The notes: generated by a model from the sequence alone, not told the origin. 64,000 bases of DNA from Actinomyces sp. S6-Spd3 (GCF_000758755.1 NZ_JRMV01000272.1:247856-311855); one strand, 5' to 3'; positions 8,838 through 17,718 are shown, counted from the first letter of the stretch. Program-made: numbers and translations.

Positions 8838-8880
8838 AACGGTGGGCTGAGCAGGTGATGTACCTGCTCAGCCCACCGTT
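8838..8880. terminator. Bidirectional terminator between small gene and crp
   Basis: A near-perfect stem of about 18 bp (AACGGTGGGCTGAGCAGGT paired with its complement ending at 8880), preceded by an A run and lying between convergent genes. Confidence 0.85.
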
Positions 8881-8895
8881 ATACGTAGTACTGAA

Positions 8896-9579
8896 TCAGC
8901 GCGCGCGGCGTGCCAGGCGATCAACGTCCAGCAGAGTGACGGCGCGGCCTTCCAGACGGATCCATCCGCGGGAGACAAAGTCGGCCAGCGACTTGTTCAC
9001 GGTTTCACGAGAAGCGCCAACGAGCTGTGCGAGCTCTTCCTGGGTGAGGTCGTGAGGAACGTGGATGCCCTTATCGGTTGCAGTGCCGAAGCGGTCAGCA
9101 AGATCGAGGAGAGCCTTGGCGACGCGACCGGGGACATCGGAGAAAACCAGGTCCGAGAGCGATTCATTCGTGCGGCGCAGACGCTGAGCCAGTGCACGAA
9201 GCATGTGCTTTGCCAGGGTCGGGTTTGCCTCGACGATTTCCATGAGGTCGGTGTGCTGCAGGTGGAGCAGCGTCGCGGGAGAAACAGCAGTTGCGGTGGT
9301 TGAACGCGGGCCTGGATCAAAGAGGGTGAGTTCACCAAGAATCTCGCCGGGGCCGAGGACTGCAAGCAGGGACTCGCGGCCATCATTTGAGGTGTGCCCC
9401 AGCTTCACCTTTCCTTCGGTGACGATGTACAGGCGGTCGCCAAGATCGCCTTCATCAAAGAGGGTCTCACCGCGGCGCAGCGTCGTTTGACCCATCTTCT
9501 GCTGCAGCGATACCTGTTGGGCCTCATCAAGTCCGCTGAAAAGCGGCACTTGGTTGATGAAGTTTGCGTCTCCATACAT
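8896..9579 (-). CDS. crp: Crp/Fnr-family transcriptional regulator
   Basis: A cyclic-nucleotide-type regulator of 227 residues. The N-terminal two-thirds is a cNMP-binding beta-roll with the ILGEL phosphate-binding-cassette motif, followed by a long dimer helix. The C-terminal winged helix-turn-helix has a recognition helix in GASRETVNKSLADF. It is most like actinobacterial Crp/GlxR, global regulators of carbon metabolism that bind TGTGA-N6-TCACA. The frame is open to 9606; I prefer the ATG at 9579, which has GGAG ten bases upstream and matches the short N-termini of relatives. The gene converges on the small DUF4177-like gene. Confidence 0.88.
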   Translation of the reverse strand: MYGDANFINQVPLFSGLDEAQQVSLQQKMGQTTLRRGETLFDEGDLGDRLYIVTEGKVKLGHTSNDGRESLLAVLGPGEILGELTLFDPGPRSTTATAVSPATLLHLQHTDLMEIVEANPTLAKHMLRALAQRLRRTNESLSDLVFSDVPGRVAKALLDLADRFGTATDKGIHVPHDLTQEELAQLVGASRETVNKSLADFVSRGWIRLEGRAVTLLDVDRLARRAR

Positions 9580-9775
9580 AAAGCCGGAACTCCGTTCTGT
9601 TTGCAAGCGCCGCTAGCCAGCGCCGCCGACTCCTGAGCTGTCCTATTCCTCTAAGACGGCAGCCCAGCACGAAAGAGCCACCGTGTGATAGTCGTAACTA
9701 TTATGCATGGTGAACGAGCTAAAACACAGATTTGCACACACTTTGCGTAAATTCGTAGCGATGCGTGCCAATTCT

Positions 9776-10690
9776 CTACTCCAGCGAGGCAGACTCGCGA
9801 ATAAAAGGAAGGATTGCAGCGACGAGTGCGCGCGGATTTTCTTCCTGCGGGAAGTGACCACTTTCAGAAAGCGCGCGCATGGTGAATTCGCCCGAGGTTG
9901 CCTGAACATCATCGGCGAAGTCGACGTGTGACCACAGCCCGTCATTACGCGTTTGAATCGACAAAACTGGAACCTCGACCTTGCGCGTTAAAACATCCTT
10001 TGACGCGAACGAGGGCCTAAAAGTGGCCTGAAGAGACTGCCACGCAGAGCGAATAGCAACGTGACGCGAAAGCGCCTCACGATACACACCCGCCTGCGAA
10101 AGCATGTGCTCCTGCGTGAAAGGCGCTGCCCACTGCGAAATCGAACGATCCACCCACGCTGACTTTGACGCGAAGAAAGTCAGGCGCGGTCGGCGCGAGA
10201 GCAGGGTTGAGAACCAGCGGCCTCGGCCTCGTGAAGAAAGCCCACGAAGGAAGTGCACACCCAGGGGGTGGGGCGCACACACGGGAACAATCGAGCGCAA
10301 ACCGGCGGGTTCGAGGGAGCCGAGCATCCACGCGATTACCCCGCCCATTCCGTTACCGACGACAGTGTAGGAAGAAATTCCCAGCGCCGAGGCCACGGCC
10401 GCCACATCCGATGCAAGCTGAGTGAGCTCGACTTCCCCGGGAGTAAGATCCGAGGTGCCAAAGCCGCGGATATCCATGGAAATCGTGCGGATTCCAGCCT
10501 CGGTGAATGCGGGGATCACTTCGCGCCACGTCCACCACGTCATGGGGAAGGAGTGGAGCAAGATGACGGCAAAAGAGGAGTCCTCGGGACCCGCGTCAGC
10601 GACGTGGAATGAGGCCCCCGAGGCCGAAACCCGGCGGTGAACCCACGGGCCGGGTGCCTCGAGAAGGGTGCGAGAAACCTCGGGCTTCAC
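9776..10690 (-). CDS. Alpha/beta hydrolase fold protein lacking the nucleophile
   Basis: A 304-residue alpha/beta hydrolase of the epoxide-hydrolase/haloalkane-dehalogenase-like branch. The HSFPMTWWTW oxyanion region, the MDIRGFG strand and a late GHFPQEE histidine are all present. At the nucleophile elbow, however, the motif is GNGMG (residues 112-116), so position 114, normally Ser, Asp or Cys, is Gly. The protein is therefore either inactive, a binding protein, or uses another residue. The GTG start overlaps the stop of the upstream acidic membrane-protein gene by 4 bp, so they are translationally coupled. From memory, an epoxide hydrolase-like gene (ephE) also lies near crp in mycobacteria. 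Confidence 0.85.
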   Translation of the reverse strand: MKPEVSRTLLEAPGPWVHRRVSASGASFHVADAGPEDSSFAVILLHSFPMTWWTWREVIPAFTEAGIRTISMDIRGFGTSDLTPGEVELTQLASDVAAVASALGISSYTVVGNGMGGVIAWMLGSLEPAGLRSIVPVCAPHPLGVHFLRGLSSRGRGRWFSTLLSRRPRLTFFASKSAWVDRSISQWAAPFTQEHMLSQAGVYREALSRHVAIRSAWQSLQATFRPSFASKDVLTRKVEVPVLSIQTRNDGLWSHVDFADDVQATSGEFTMRALSESGHFPQEENPRALVAAILPFIRESASLE

Positions 10691-12195
10691 CGCAGACCAG
10701 CTGCCTTTGCAGCGCGGCGGCGCTCGCGGGCGGTGTAGTGCGCACCCGTCGGATTCACGCGCTCGACCTGCTCACGCATGGCTTCTTCCGCGCGCCCACG
10801 TCGACGTGCCGAGTGAGACAGCGAGGCAACGCCCATCAAAACAATGCCCAGGATCAGGAGGCGACCAGAGTAGCCCGATGCCTGCAAGTGGTGGGCAAGG
10901 TTCGAGCCGAAGGAGCCGGCATTTTGCAGGAAATGCAGCAGGGAGACGGTGTGTGCGCTGGTGAAGGCCGGGGCGAAAACCCAAGGGATACCAGCGGCAA
11001 GGAAGCACAGTCCCGCAATCCATGCTCCCAGGGAAGAACGCTTGAATGCTTCAAAAAGCGCGATGATCGCAACGAAAGCGATAGCCAGTTCCGTGATTGC
11101 CAGCCAGTTGATGACACCGGTCGCTGCCGGGTTGCCTTCGGGCAGGGTCATTCGGGCACCCGCGTCGGCGACGAGGTACCAGGTGATGGGCAGGGCAAGG
11201 ATTCCCAAGATGAAGGAGAAGAGGTGCGCACCGGTGCGTGAGGGCATTTCGGGAACGATGGAGGCGCCCTCGAAGAGAACATCATCGAGGCTCTCAGGGG
11301 TGTCCTGAGGAACGCTGCGCTCAGCGGCGTCTTCACGAGGCTTCCATGCGGCCTCGGTGACGGGAGATTCTTCTTGCGGGGCAACGAAAGCGCGACGACG
11401 AATGGTTGTGCTTTCGAGTTCGTCTTCTTGGAAGTCGTCGGAAACTTCAGCTTGGTCGCCAAAACGACGCGAAAGTGCATCGGGAACTTCACCGACAGGG
11501 GCCGAGGCTTCTTCCGCCTCGGCTGCTTCTTCGACCGTGTCGCTTGCGGCGGGGATCGTCGTGGTCGTGTGAAGATCCTCGGCTGCTTCTTCGACGGGGG
11601 CTTCTTCGGGGGAATCCTGGGCAGTTTCTTCAACTACCACTGCTTCTTCCGAGGCCGGTGCTTCCTTATGTGAGGCCGCTGATTCTTCGGCCTCGTGGGT
11701 TTCGGGTGCCGGGGCGGGGGTTTCCTCGAGCGGAGCATCCTCGTGCTCAACAGTTACGGGCTCGCCGTTGCTCTCCGGCTCTACGGGGGATTCGGCGACG
11801 GCCTCGACGCTCGGTTCAGCTTCTGCGGGTTCTTCGGTAGAAGCAGCTTCGTGCACGGGTTCTTCGGCGGGGGTCGCGGCCTGTGTCTCGTCGGAGGAAG
11901 GCTCGGTAGACTCCGCTGCGGGTTGGTCTTCGGAAGCGTTGTCCTCAGGCTGCTCGTCTTGCGCGCGCGAGGCCAGAACATCGTCGAGAGAAGTAGGGGT
12001 GACGCCCATGTGAACCGGCTCAACCTGGCTGGTCTCAGTAACAGAGGCGCCGCCGATGATGTCTTCGGTAGCAGATGCTTCGCCCGGGAGAGTGACTTCT
12101 TCACCGGTCAGCGGCAATTCTTCGTTTTCGTTGCGGCGAATCGCTTCGTCCTTGACTTCTTCGGGCGATGCTTCGTTGTGTTCCTGGTCAGACAT
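10687..12195 (-). CDS. Glu/Ala-rich acidic protein with four C-terminal membrane helices, unknown
   Basis: A 502-residue protein I do not recognise. Residues 1 to about 300 are hydrophilic, repetitive and very acidic (runs of Glu, Ala, Pro, Ser and Thr), and are probably disordered and cytoplasmic. Residues from about 320 to 465 hold four hydrophobic helices, followed by a basic tail of about 45 residues. The membrane part may correspond to the small four-helix membrane protein near ephE in mycobacteria (Rv3669), but this is a guess from position and topology. The 3' end overlaps the start of the hydrolase gene by 4 bp. An ATG at 12195 behind GAGGAGG is a convincing start. Confidence 0.7.
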   Translation of the reverse strand: MSDQEHNEASPEEVKDEAIRRNENEELPLTGEEVTLPGEASATEDIIGGASVTETSQVEPVHMGVTPTSLDDVLASRAQDEQPEDNASEDQPAAESTEPSSDETQAATPAEEPVHEAASTEEPAEAEPSVEAVAESPVEPESNGEPVTVEHEDAPLEETPAPAPETHEAEESAASHKEAPASEEAVVVEETAQDSPEEAPVEEAAEDLHTTTTIPAASDTVEEAAEAEEASAPVGEVPDALSRRFGDQAEVSDDFQEDELESTTIRRRAFVAPQEESPVTEAAWKPREDAAERSVPQDTPESLDDVLFEGASIVPEMPSRTGAHLFSFILGILALPITWYLVADAGARMTLPEGNPAATGVINWLAITELAIAFVAIIALFEAFKRSSLGAWIAGLCFLAAGIPWVFAPAFTSAHTVSLLHFLQNAGSFGSNLAHHLQASGYSGRLLILGIVLMGVASLSHSARRRGRAEEAMREQVERVNPTGAHYTARERRRAAKAAGLR

Positions 12196-12279
12196 GAGGC
12201 CTCCTCTTCTCGTGCTGACGATAACGAGAAAACGCTCGGGATGGGGGATTACCCGCCGAGAAGCGCCACATTTAGCGAA

Positions 12280-13185
12280 TTAATCGTTTGAAGATGAGTC
12301 GTTTGTCGCGTAGCGACGCGCCCAATAGATCCCCAGAGTCGAGGCCGCGAGGATCATTCCGTAGGCGGCGATCGTCGAAGCAGCCATGAGGACCTGCGTT
12401 CCCAAAGAGTGGCCCGGAGTCACAACGACACCGGTGAGGGTCGTACCCAGGGGGATCAACAAGAACCCGGGAATGATGTAGGTCCATGCGATGACTTGGG
12501 GGCCGATCATTGACCAGCGGGAAGCCAGAGCGATGAGGCCAAGAATTTCAGCGACCGCGGCGCTGAGGATTGGCTGGAGTGGAGTTTGCGCGACAACTCC
12601 GCTTAGGCCTCGTGCGGCCATAGGAAGCGAATCGGCAGGGGCGCAACGAATGAGCAGCGCCAGGGCACCAATACCCAAGGGGAGGGAAGCAACCGCAACC
12701 GCAATGCGCTCGCTTTGGTGGCGCTCGAAGGGCATGAGCTCCTCAGCCTCCGGGTTCTTCGCGCGGGCGCGGTGGGTCAGGGCCAACGCAACGCCTGAAC
12801 CCAAAAGGATTGCGGCCACGCACACTGGGTAGAGATTCCAGCGCTGGGCAGCGGACATGTCGTCAGCGGAAAGGTTTGCCGCAACAAGGAAATGAATGCG
12901 GAGATAACCAAAAGTTTGCAGGAAACCGATGATAAGCGCCCAAGCGGCGGCGACGAACATTCCGATGGAATGACGCTCGCAGTTAATTGAAATCATGCCC
13001 AAAATGATGGCTGAGAACGCCATACCGATCATGCCCTCGACGGAGGCTAGGGGCACACCGATAGCCGCACGTGCTTGAAGATCCGCAAGGGACATTCCCA
13101 TGAGAATCAAGGCAACGGGCGCAAAGATGGCAGCGAAGAACGCTGAACGCAAAGCGGAGCCGGGCGGCAAGGACAGTTTGGACAT
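12280..13185 (-). CDS. Multi-pass membrane protein of unknown function
   Basis: A 301-residue integral membrane protein with seven to eight hydrophobic helices and a polar Asn/Ser-rich C-terminus. No family motif is recognisable: no transporter signature, no catalytic residues and no ATP-binding site. It lies 15 bp downstream of the HAD phosphatase on the same strand, so the two are likely co-transcribed. The next gene, the acidic membrane protein, starts 84 bp further on with its own ribosome binding site. Confidence 0.65.
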   Translation of the reverse strand: MSKLSLPPGSALRSAFFAAIFAPVALILMGMSLADLQARAAIGVPLASVEGMIGMAFSAIILGMISINCERHSIGMFVAAAWALIIGFLQTFGYLRIHFLVAANLSADDMSAAQRWNLYPVCVAAILLGSGVALALTHRARAKNPEAEELMPFERHQSERIAVAVASLPLGIGALALLIRCAPADSLPMAARGLSGVVAQTPLQPILSAAVAEILGLIALASRWSMIGPQVIAWTYIIPGFLLIPLGTTLTGVVVTPGHSLGTQVLMAASTIAAYGMILAASTLGIYWARRYATNDSSSND

Positions 13186-13200
13186 ATGTCAAGTATGCCG

Positions 13201-14061
13201 CTACTTGCTGGGAATTGAGCGGCGTGCCCAATAACCGATTCCGATCCCACCCACGAGCGCCACGGGAATCATGGCCAGCGTCATGCGCGTGCGCTTTCGA
13301 CTGCGAATCCGAACGGTCTGGGTGAAAGTGTGGATCGGCCACTCGCGTTCGCGGGCGATTGCGGCAAGGGAACGATCAGGGTTGACGGCTTGGGGATGGC
13401 CGACAAGCTCAAGCATGGGTAGATCCGAAACGGAATCGGTGTAAGCGTAGGACTCGCTGAGGTCCCATCCGCGTTCTTGCGCGAGTTTTCGACAGGCTTC
13501 GGCTTTCCCTGCGCCGTGGTTGAAGTGAGTGATCGTCCCGTCGACCAGGCCATCTTGTCCGCGTCCAACAATGGTGGATAGCGCATCGGGAATTGAGAGC
13601 AGGTGTGCGATCGGCCGGACAATCTCCATGGGCGAAGCGGATGCAATGACAACATGGTGGCCCAAGAGTCGGTGGTGGTCGATGAGCGCAAGGGCTTGGC
13701 GGTAGCACAGAGGCGCGATGCTTGAACTCGTGACACTGTTGACGATTTTCTCAACGTATTGAGGGTCCCAGCCGCGAGTGAGCTCACCGAGCGCATGCAT
13801 CATTGATCGCATCCGATCATCGTCCGCACCAGTGAAGAGGTAGGGAAGCTGGACGATGGTTGCCCGCAGGGAATCCCAGCGACTCATAACACCCGCGTGA
13901 ACCAGTGGGCTGCTCAGCGCCATTGCCGAGGCCGTGGCCAAGATGGTCTTGTCGAGATCGAAAAATGCGGCGATGTGGCTATCTTCTGCGAGTGCTTGGC
14001 GATTTTTCCCCGGAAAAGGAGGTTTCGGGGAATCGATGTTTTCGTTGAGAGTGGACATCAT
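13201..14061 (-). CDS. HAD-superfamily IB phosphatase (SerB-like) with C-terminal membrane helix
   Basis: A HAD-IB hydrolase of about 286 residues. The FDLDKT motif (nucleophile and acid/base aspartates) lies near residue 34, a Ser/Thr motif in IASASPME near 140, the lysine in GKAEAC near 184, and the metal Asp in YTDSVSDLP near 206. The substrate of this actinobacterial subgroup is uncertain; phosphoserine or a phospholipid precursor is possible. A predicted membrane helix near the C-terminus, flanked by basic residues, tethers it to the membrane. I chose the ATG at 14061 (AAGGTG spaced before it) over the upstream 14091. In mycobacteria a similar gene (Rv3661) is divergent from the ssd/Tad operon, exactly as here. 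Confidence 0.85.
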   Translation of the reverse strand: MMSTLNENIDSPKPPFPGKNRQALAEDSHIAAFFDLDKTILATASAMALSSPLVHAGVMSRWDSLRATIVQLPYLFTGADDDRMRSMMHALGELTRGWDPQYVEKIVNSVTSSSIAPLCYRQALALIDHHRLLGHHVVIASASPMEIVRPIAHLLSIPDALSTIVGRGQDGLVDGTITHFNHGAGKAEACRKLAQERGWDLSESYAYTDSVSDLPMLELVGHPQAVNPDRSLAAIAREREWPIHTFTQTVRIRSRKRTRMTLAMIPVALVGGIGIGYWARRSIPSK

Positions 14062-14181
14062 CGGCACCTTCAGTTGGTGTGGATGCAACATTGCTATCCA
14101 CAGAATTGGGATTACTCCTAGTTTTCCACAGATTCAGATGGGGCACGTGCATTCTCTACAAGGAATATTCACGCTTGAAGA

Positions 14182-15213
14182 ATGACGCGAATGGGAATCG
14201 TTGCGTGGAGTGGGCTTGAAGGGCGGGCAGTGGAATCACTGCGTGCGGTGTGTGCCGTTCTTGGGATGAGCGTGTGGCAGGGAAGCCCCCATGAACTCAA
14301 TGATGGTCGAAACGGATCCTCGCGCAGCACTTCGCACGAGGAGGGAAGAAGGATCCAGGACCTCGTCAGTGTGGTAATCGCGGATCCCTCACAGCGCTCA
14401 GGATGGGAGCACTTGGGACTTCATGTCATCTGTGTGGGTGAGAGTGTTCAACTTCCCGGTGGTGAAAAGCTCCTTGGCCAGTTACTCGCGGCCGATATGG
14501 CTCGATGGATGGCTGCTCAAGGTTCCATGGCTGGCCGCATCTGCGTGGGGATCGCGGGATGGAGCGGGGGAGCGGGCGTATCCACACTCGCATGGGACCT
14601 GTGTCGCGATACTGGCAGTATTTGCGTCAATCTTTCTGGCCCCGGTCCTTTGCGTGCTTCACGAGGGGCTCTTCTCACTCCCCCTGCCGAGGCTGCAACC
14701 TGGTCTGCGATCAGCGTCCGTGAGCGTTTCTTCCTTCCCTCACTGATCCGAGAACTTCCGGTGAGCCGCGGAGTCTCCTATTTGGGAGGGGATGCACGCG
14801 GCGGCGCATACGCAGACGATTCACGGGTACCCGCTGTGATTTCAGCGCTGAAGGGCGAAAGAAGCATCGTTTGTGATTTGGGACTGTGGGGACCAAGATG
14901 TGCGGAAATTGGGGAGTCTATCGATGTCCTCATTCTCCTTGGTCACGGTGACGCGCTTGGAGCGGCACGTTTATGTGCGCTCAGCGCTGCCAATCCTCCA
15001 CCGTGCCCAACGTATGCACTCATTGCTCCACAAGCCTCGTCTTGTTTTTTGGCGCGCAGGGCGAGCATCGGTCTGATTTCGCCTTCGCAAATCACGCGTA
15101 TCGTGCACACCAGTGCCAGTCCGGTCTATGCAGTGGGGATGCGGCCTCGTCAGGGCAGAAGGGGAAGGAAAGCGCGCGCACAACTGTGGGAACGCATGGA
15201 GGCGCAAGAATGA
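14182..15213 (+). CDS. CpaE/Ssd-like septum-site/Tad pilus localisation protein
   Basis: A 343-residue MinD/ParA-superfamily protein of the helicase/secretion-neighbourhood CpaE-like type (septum site determining protein, Ssd/TadZ). An N-terminal receiver-like region (about 1-110) precedes the ATPase domain. The deviant Walker A at residues 124-135 reads GIAGWSGGAGVS; it has the Gly-rich loop but lacks the signature lysine(s), so ATP hydrolysis may be weak or absent. It probably places the Tad machine at a site in the cell. It is the first gene of the Tad operon; the stop overlaps the tadA start (ATGA). The ribosome binding site is weak, and a second ATG at 14191 is possible. Confidence 0.85.
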   Translation: MTRMGIVAWSGLEGRAVESLRAVCAVLGMSVWQGSPHELNDGRNGSSRSTSHEEGRRIQDLVSVVIADPSQRSGWEHLGLHVICVGESVQLPGGEKLLGQLLAADMARWMAAQGSMAGRICVGIAGWSGGAGVSTLAWDLCRDTGSICVNLSGPGPLRASRGALLTPPAEAATWSAISVRERFFLPSLIRELPVSRGVSYLGGDARGGAYADDSRVPAVISALKGERSIVCDLGLWGPRCAEIGESIDVLILLGHGDALGAARLCALSAANPPPCPTYALIAPQASSCFLARRASIGLISPSQITRIVHTSASPVYAVGMRPRQGRRGRKARAQLWERMEAQE

Positions 15214-16349
15214 GTGTGGCTGACGCGCTCCTGATGGCGAGCACTGCGGGAGAAGCGCTCGATGAAGCGATTATGCGTCTCAAAGCCCCGGGGAAGGGCA
15301 TAGGGGATGTCGGATCCGCGTTAGAAGAGCTTGACGCGCGCCTCAATGGACTCGGGGAAGTCCTTGCACCCTTGCTTCGTCTTCCGGGAATCACCGATAT
15401 TTTGGTCAATTCCACTCGGGTCTGGGTCGATTGTGGGCAGGGTGTGGAGCCTATCGACGATGGCTTTTCTAGTGAGGAAGAAGTGCGAGCCTTGGCCATC
15501 ACAATGGCGGCGATCTGCGGCAAACGCCTCGATGATGCGGTGCCGATAGTTGACGGAATTTTGCCCATGGGGGTGCGTGTTCATGCGGTGATTCCGCCGC
15601 TTTCCGGTGAGGGAACGATCATTTCTTTGCGCATTCCGGCTCGGGGCGGCCTCACTCTTGAACAGATGCGCAAGGGAGCGAGTATTGATGACACCACGCA
15701 ACAAATTCTGAGTCGAATGCTTGAAGTGCGTTGCAATGTCCTCATTTCTGGGGCGACGGGGAGTGGAAAAACAACGCTACTCTCCGCGCTTTTGAGCAGT
15801 ATTTCGGTAAATGAACGCTTGATCTGTATCGAAGAAATTAGCGAACTGCACCCCGCGCACCCGCACGTCGTGCACCTTCAAGCACGTCAGGCCAACACTC
15901 AAGGCCGAGGTGAAGTCAGTCTTTCTGAGCTTGTGCGTGCTGCAATGCGAATGAGACCCGATCGCATCATTTTGGGAGAGTGTCGAGGTGGGGAGGTGCG
16001 CGACATTATGAGCGCCCTCAATACCGGGCACCGCGGTAGTTTTGCGACGATTCACGCCAATACTCCCGCGGAAGTTCCGGCCAGGCTCAGCGCTCTTGGA
16101 GCACTCGCGGGGATGAGCGCTGAAGCCACCCACGTGCAGGCCCGTGCGGCTTTTGACCTTGTCGTACACATGGAAAGGAGCGTGGGAAGTTATGGGAATA
16201 CTGGCCGACGCGTTGCCCAAATTGGGGTTTTTGGGCTCGAGCGCGGGGAGCTCACCTGTTCTTGCGCGTACCGCATTGATCGCCGAGGCCGTGGTTCGAC
16301 CGGTCCTGCTTGGGAAGAATTGCGTCGCGTACTCAGTCGGGATTCGTAA
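15210..16349 (+). CDS. tadA: Tad/Flp pilus assembly ATPase TadA (type II/IV secretion family)
   Basis: A 379-residue secretion ATPase of the CpaF/TadA type, which powers Flp pilus assembly from the cytoplasmic side of the membrane. The Walker A (GATGSGKTT, residues 181-189), an Asp-box region around residues 205-215, and the Walker B-containing RIILGECRGGEV near residue 251 are intact. Longer upstream starts exist in the frame, but the ATG at 15210 gives the 4-bp ATGA overlap with the CpaE-like gene and a family-normal length. The stop overlaps the next start (TAATG), so the operon is tightly coupled. Confidence 0.92.
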   Translation: MSVADALLMASTAGEALDEAIMRLKAPGKGIGDVGSALEELDARLNGLGEVLAPLLRLPGITDILVNSTRVWVDCGQGVEPIDDGFSSEEEVRALAITMAAICGKRLDDAVPIVDGILPMGVRVHAVIPPLSGEGTIISLRIPARGGLTLEQMRKGASIDDTTQQILSRMLEVRCNVLISGATGSGKTTLLSALLSSISVNERLICIEEISELHPAHPHVVHLQARQANTQGRGEVSLSELVRAAMRMRPDRIILGECRGGEVRDIMSALNTGHRGSFATIHANTPAEVPARLSALGALAGMSAEATHVQARAAFDLVVHMERSVGSYGNTGRRVAQIGVFGLERGELTCSCAYRIDRRGRGSTGPAWEELRRVLSRDS

Positions 16350-17386
16350 TGCGAGCACGGCAGTTCACTCGCGTTCAAGCCTGGGACCCGCATCCCGCGG
16401 AGAAAGTCGTGCGCTGGCCTCGTTCGGGAAGAAAAAAGGAGGGCGGCCAAAAGACGTCCATTGACGCAGAAAAGCTTGCCCAGAAACTTCGCAAAGTCAG
16501 TGCTTTGCTGCAGGTCGGTATTCCCGCGCAACAAGCGTGGCAGGAAGTGAGCCGAGTGAAGAGTTGCGGGGAAGGGGAGTGCGACGAGTGGGGAATTCCT
16601 AGGGAGGTCATTACTCAAGCTGGCGAACACTCTCGGAGTATTCGCGCGGCCTGCGGGATCTCAACAGTTCTTGGAGCACCTCTTGCTCAGGTTTTGGATT
16701 GTCTTGCCGATAGTTTCGATGACCTTCACGAGGCGCAAGAAGCCAGGAGAATTGCGGGAGCCGGGCCCGCGCTCTCGGCAAAAATCCTCAACTTGCTTCC
16801 GATTGTGGCTCTGCTAGCGGTGAGCGTGATGGGGATTAATCCTTTTCCTGTCCTTTCCGATGGAGGTGCGGGGACGGCGTGCGGCATCGTTGGATTGGCG
16901 TTTTTACTTGCCGGACGGTGGGTATCAGTGTCGATGATCCGAGCGTCCCAGCGCAGATGGGATGAAGACGGAAGTGAAGATACGGCGCTTGTCTGCGACC
17001 TCATAGCGGCAGCTTTGGATGCTGGAGCATCAATTCCTCGGGCATTGGAATGTCTTGGACGCTGCTCAGATCGTGAAGAGTTGAGTCTTGTCTCGAAGCG
17101 TTTGACTGTGGGACTCGAATGGGAACTTGCCTGGGAGGACTGCCCAGAGCAATACCTCGAGGTCGCTGAGGTCCTTCGTGAGGCATGGATGCGGGGTGCA
17201 GCAGTAGACGAACAATTGCGCCGTTTTGCCGCTACGGCTCGAAAGAAGCGTCTTACAGATGCGCGGGCGGGCGCCGAAGAGCTGGGTGTGAGGCTTGTTG
17301 TGCCCCTTGGGCTTCTCATGTTGCCGGCATTTATCTGCTTAGGTGTCGTTCCCGTGTTGATCACGCTGGCTCACAGCGCAATCTGA
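16349..17386 (+). CDS. Fused TadB-TadC inner-membrane platform protein
   Basis: A 345-residue membrane protein with two type II secretion F-like (T2SF) segments in one chain: the first near residues 35-130, the second near 200-325. Two hydrophobic helices lie between them (about 150-205) and one at the C-terminus. In most Tad loci, including the mycobacterial one, TadB and TadC are separate genes, so this is a fusion or condensed form. It should form the inner-membrane platform for the TadA ATPase. The start at 16349 overlaps the tadA stop by one base. About 130 bp separate it from the pilin gene. Confidence 0.8.
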   Translation: MRARQFTRVQAWDPHPAEKVVRWPRSGRKKEGGQKTSIDAEKLAQKLRKVSALLQVGIPAQQAWQEVSRVKSCGEGECDEWGIPREVITQAGEHSRSIRAACGISTVLGAPLAQVLDCLADSFDDLHEAQEARRIAGAGPALSAKILNLLPIVALLAVSVMGINPFPVLSDGGAGTACGIVGLAFLLAGRWVSVSMIRASQRRWDEDGSEDTALVCDLIAAALDAGASIPRALECLGRCSDREELSLVSKRLTVGLEWELAWEDCPEQYLEVAEVLREAWMRGAAVDEQLRRFAATARKKRLTDARAGAEELGVRLVVPLGLLMLPAFICLGVVPVLITLAHSAI

Positions 17387-17517
17387 CAGCTTTCAAGGAA
17401 GTTATCCACAGTATTCGCGTGCTGACGATTCATCCACAGATTTGCGGGGTGGAAGAGATGAACGGGTTGAAAAAGAGCACTCTCGAAGACATGGGACAAC
17501 ACAGGAAGGAGACTCCC

Positions 17518-17718
17518 ATGAAGAAGAACATGACAATGCACAGTGCTGACATGCGGGAAGAAGATTGCGACGCGGAAGAGGGCTCAACGACCGTTGAATA
17601 CGCGATCGGTGCCCTTGCAACTGCTGGATTTGCCGGTTTGCTTCTCGTCGTACTCAAATCCGGTGTCGTTCAGTCGGCGCTGGAGCACCTCATTTCAACG
17701 GCACTGAGTTTTTCATGA
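17518..17718 (+). CDS. Flp-type pilin (DUF4244-like)
   Basis: A 66-residue Flp-like prepilin. The short leader ends in EEG, followed by STTVEY, with Glu at +5 and Tyr at +6 of the mature protein, the hallmark of Flp pilins. A hydrophobic helix of about 25 residues follows and drives pilus packing. No prepilin peptidase gene is seen in this window, so it must be elsewhere. I chose the ATG at 17518 because AGGAAGGA lies 7 bases upstream; in-frame upstream ATGs have no such site. The stop overlaps the TadE-like start (ATGA). Confidence 0.85.
   Translation: MKKNMTMHSADMREEDCDAEEGSTTVEYAIGALATAGFAGLLLVVLKSGVVQSALEHLISTALSFS

Noticed and set aside
9640..9740. Possible Crp binding site (GTGTGATAGTCGTAACTA) upstream of crp
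   Set aside because: Only the left half resembles TGTGA; there is no matching TCACA half at the right spacing.
11374..12291. Several + strand frames of up to 198 codons opposite the acidic membrane-protein gene
   Set aside because: They arise from the Glu/Ala/Pro-rich low-complexity coding strand read in antisense; no start signals or domains.
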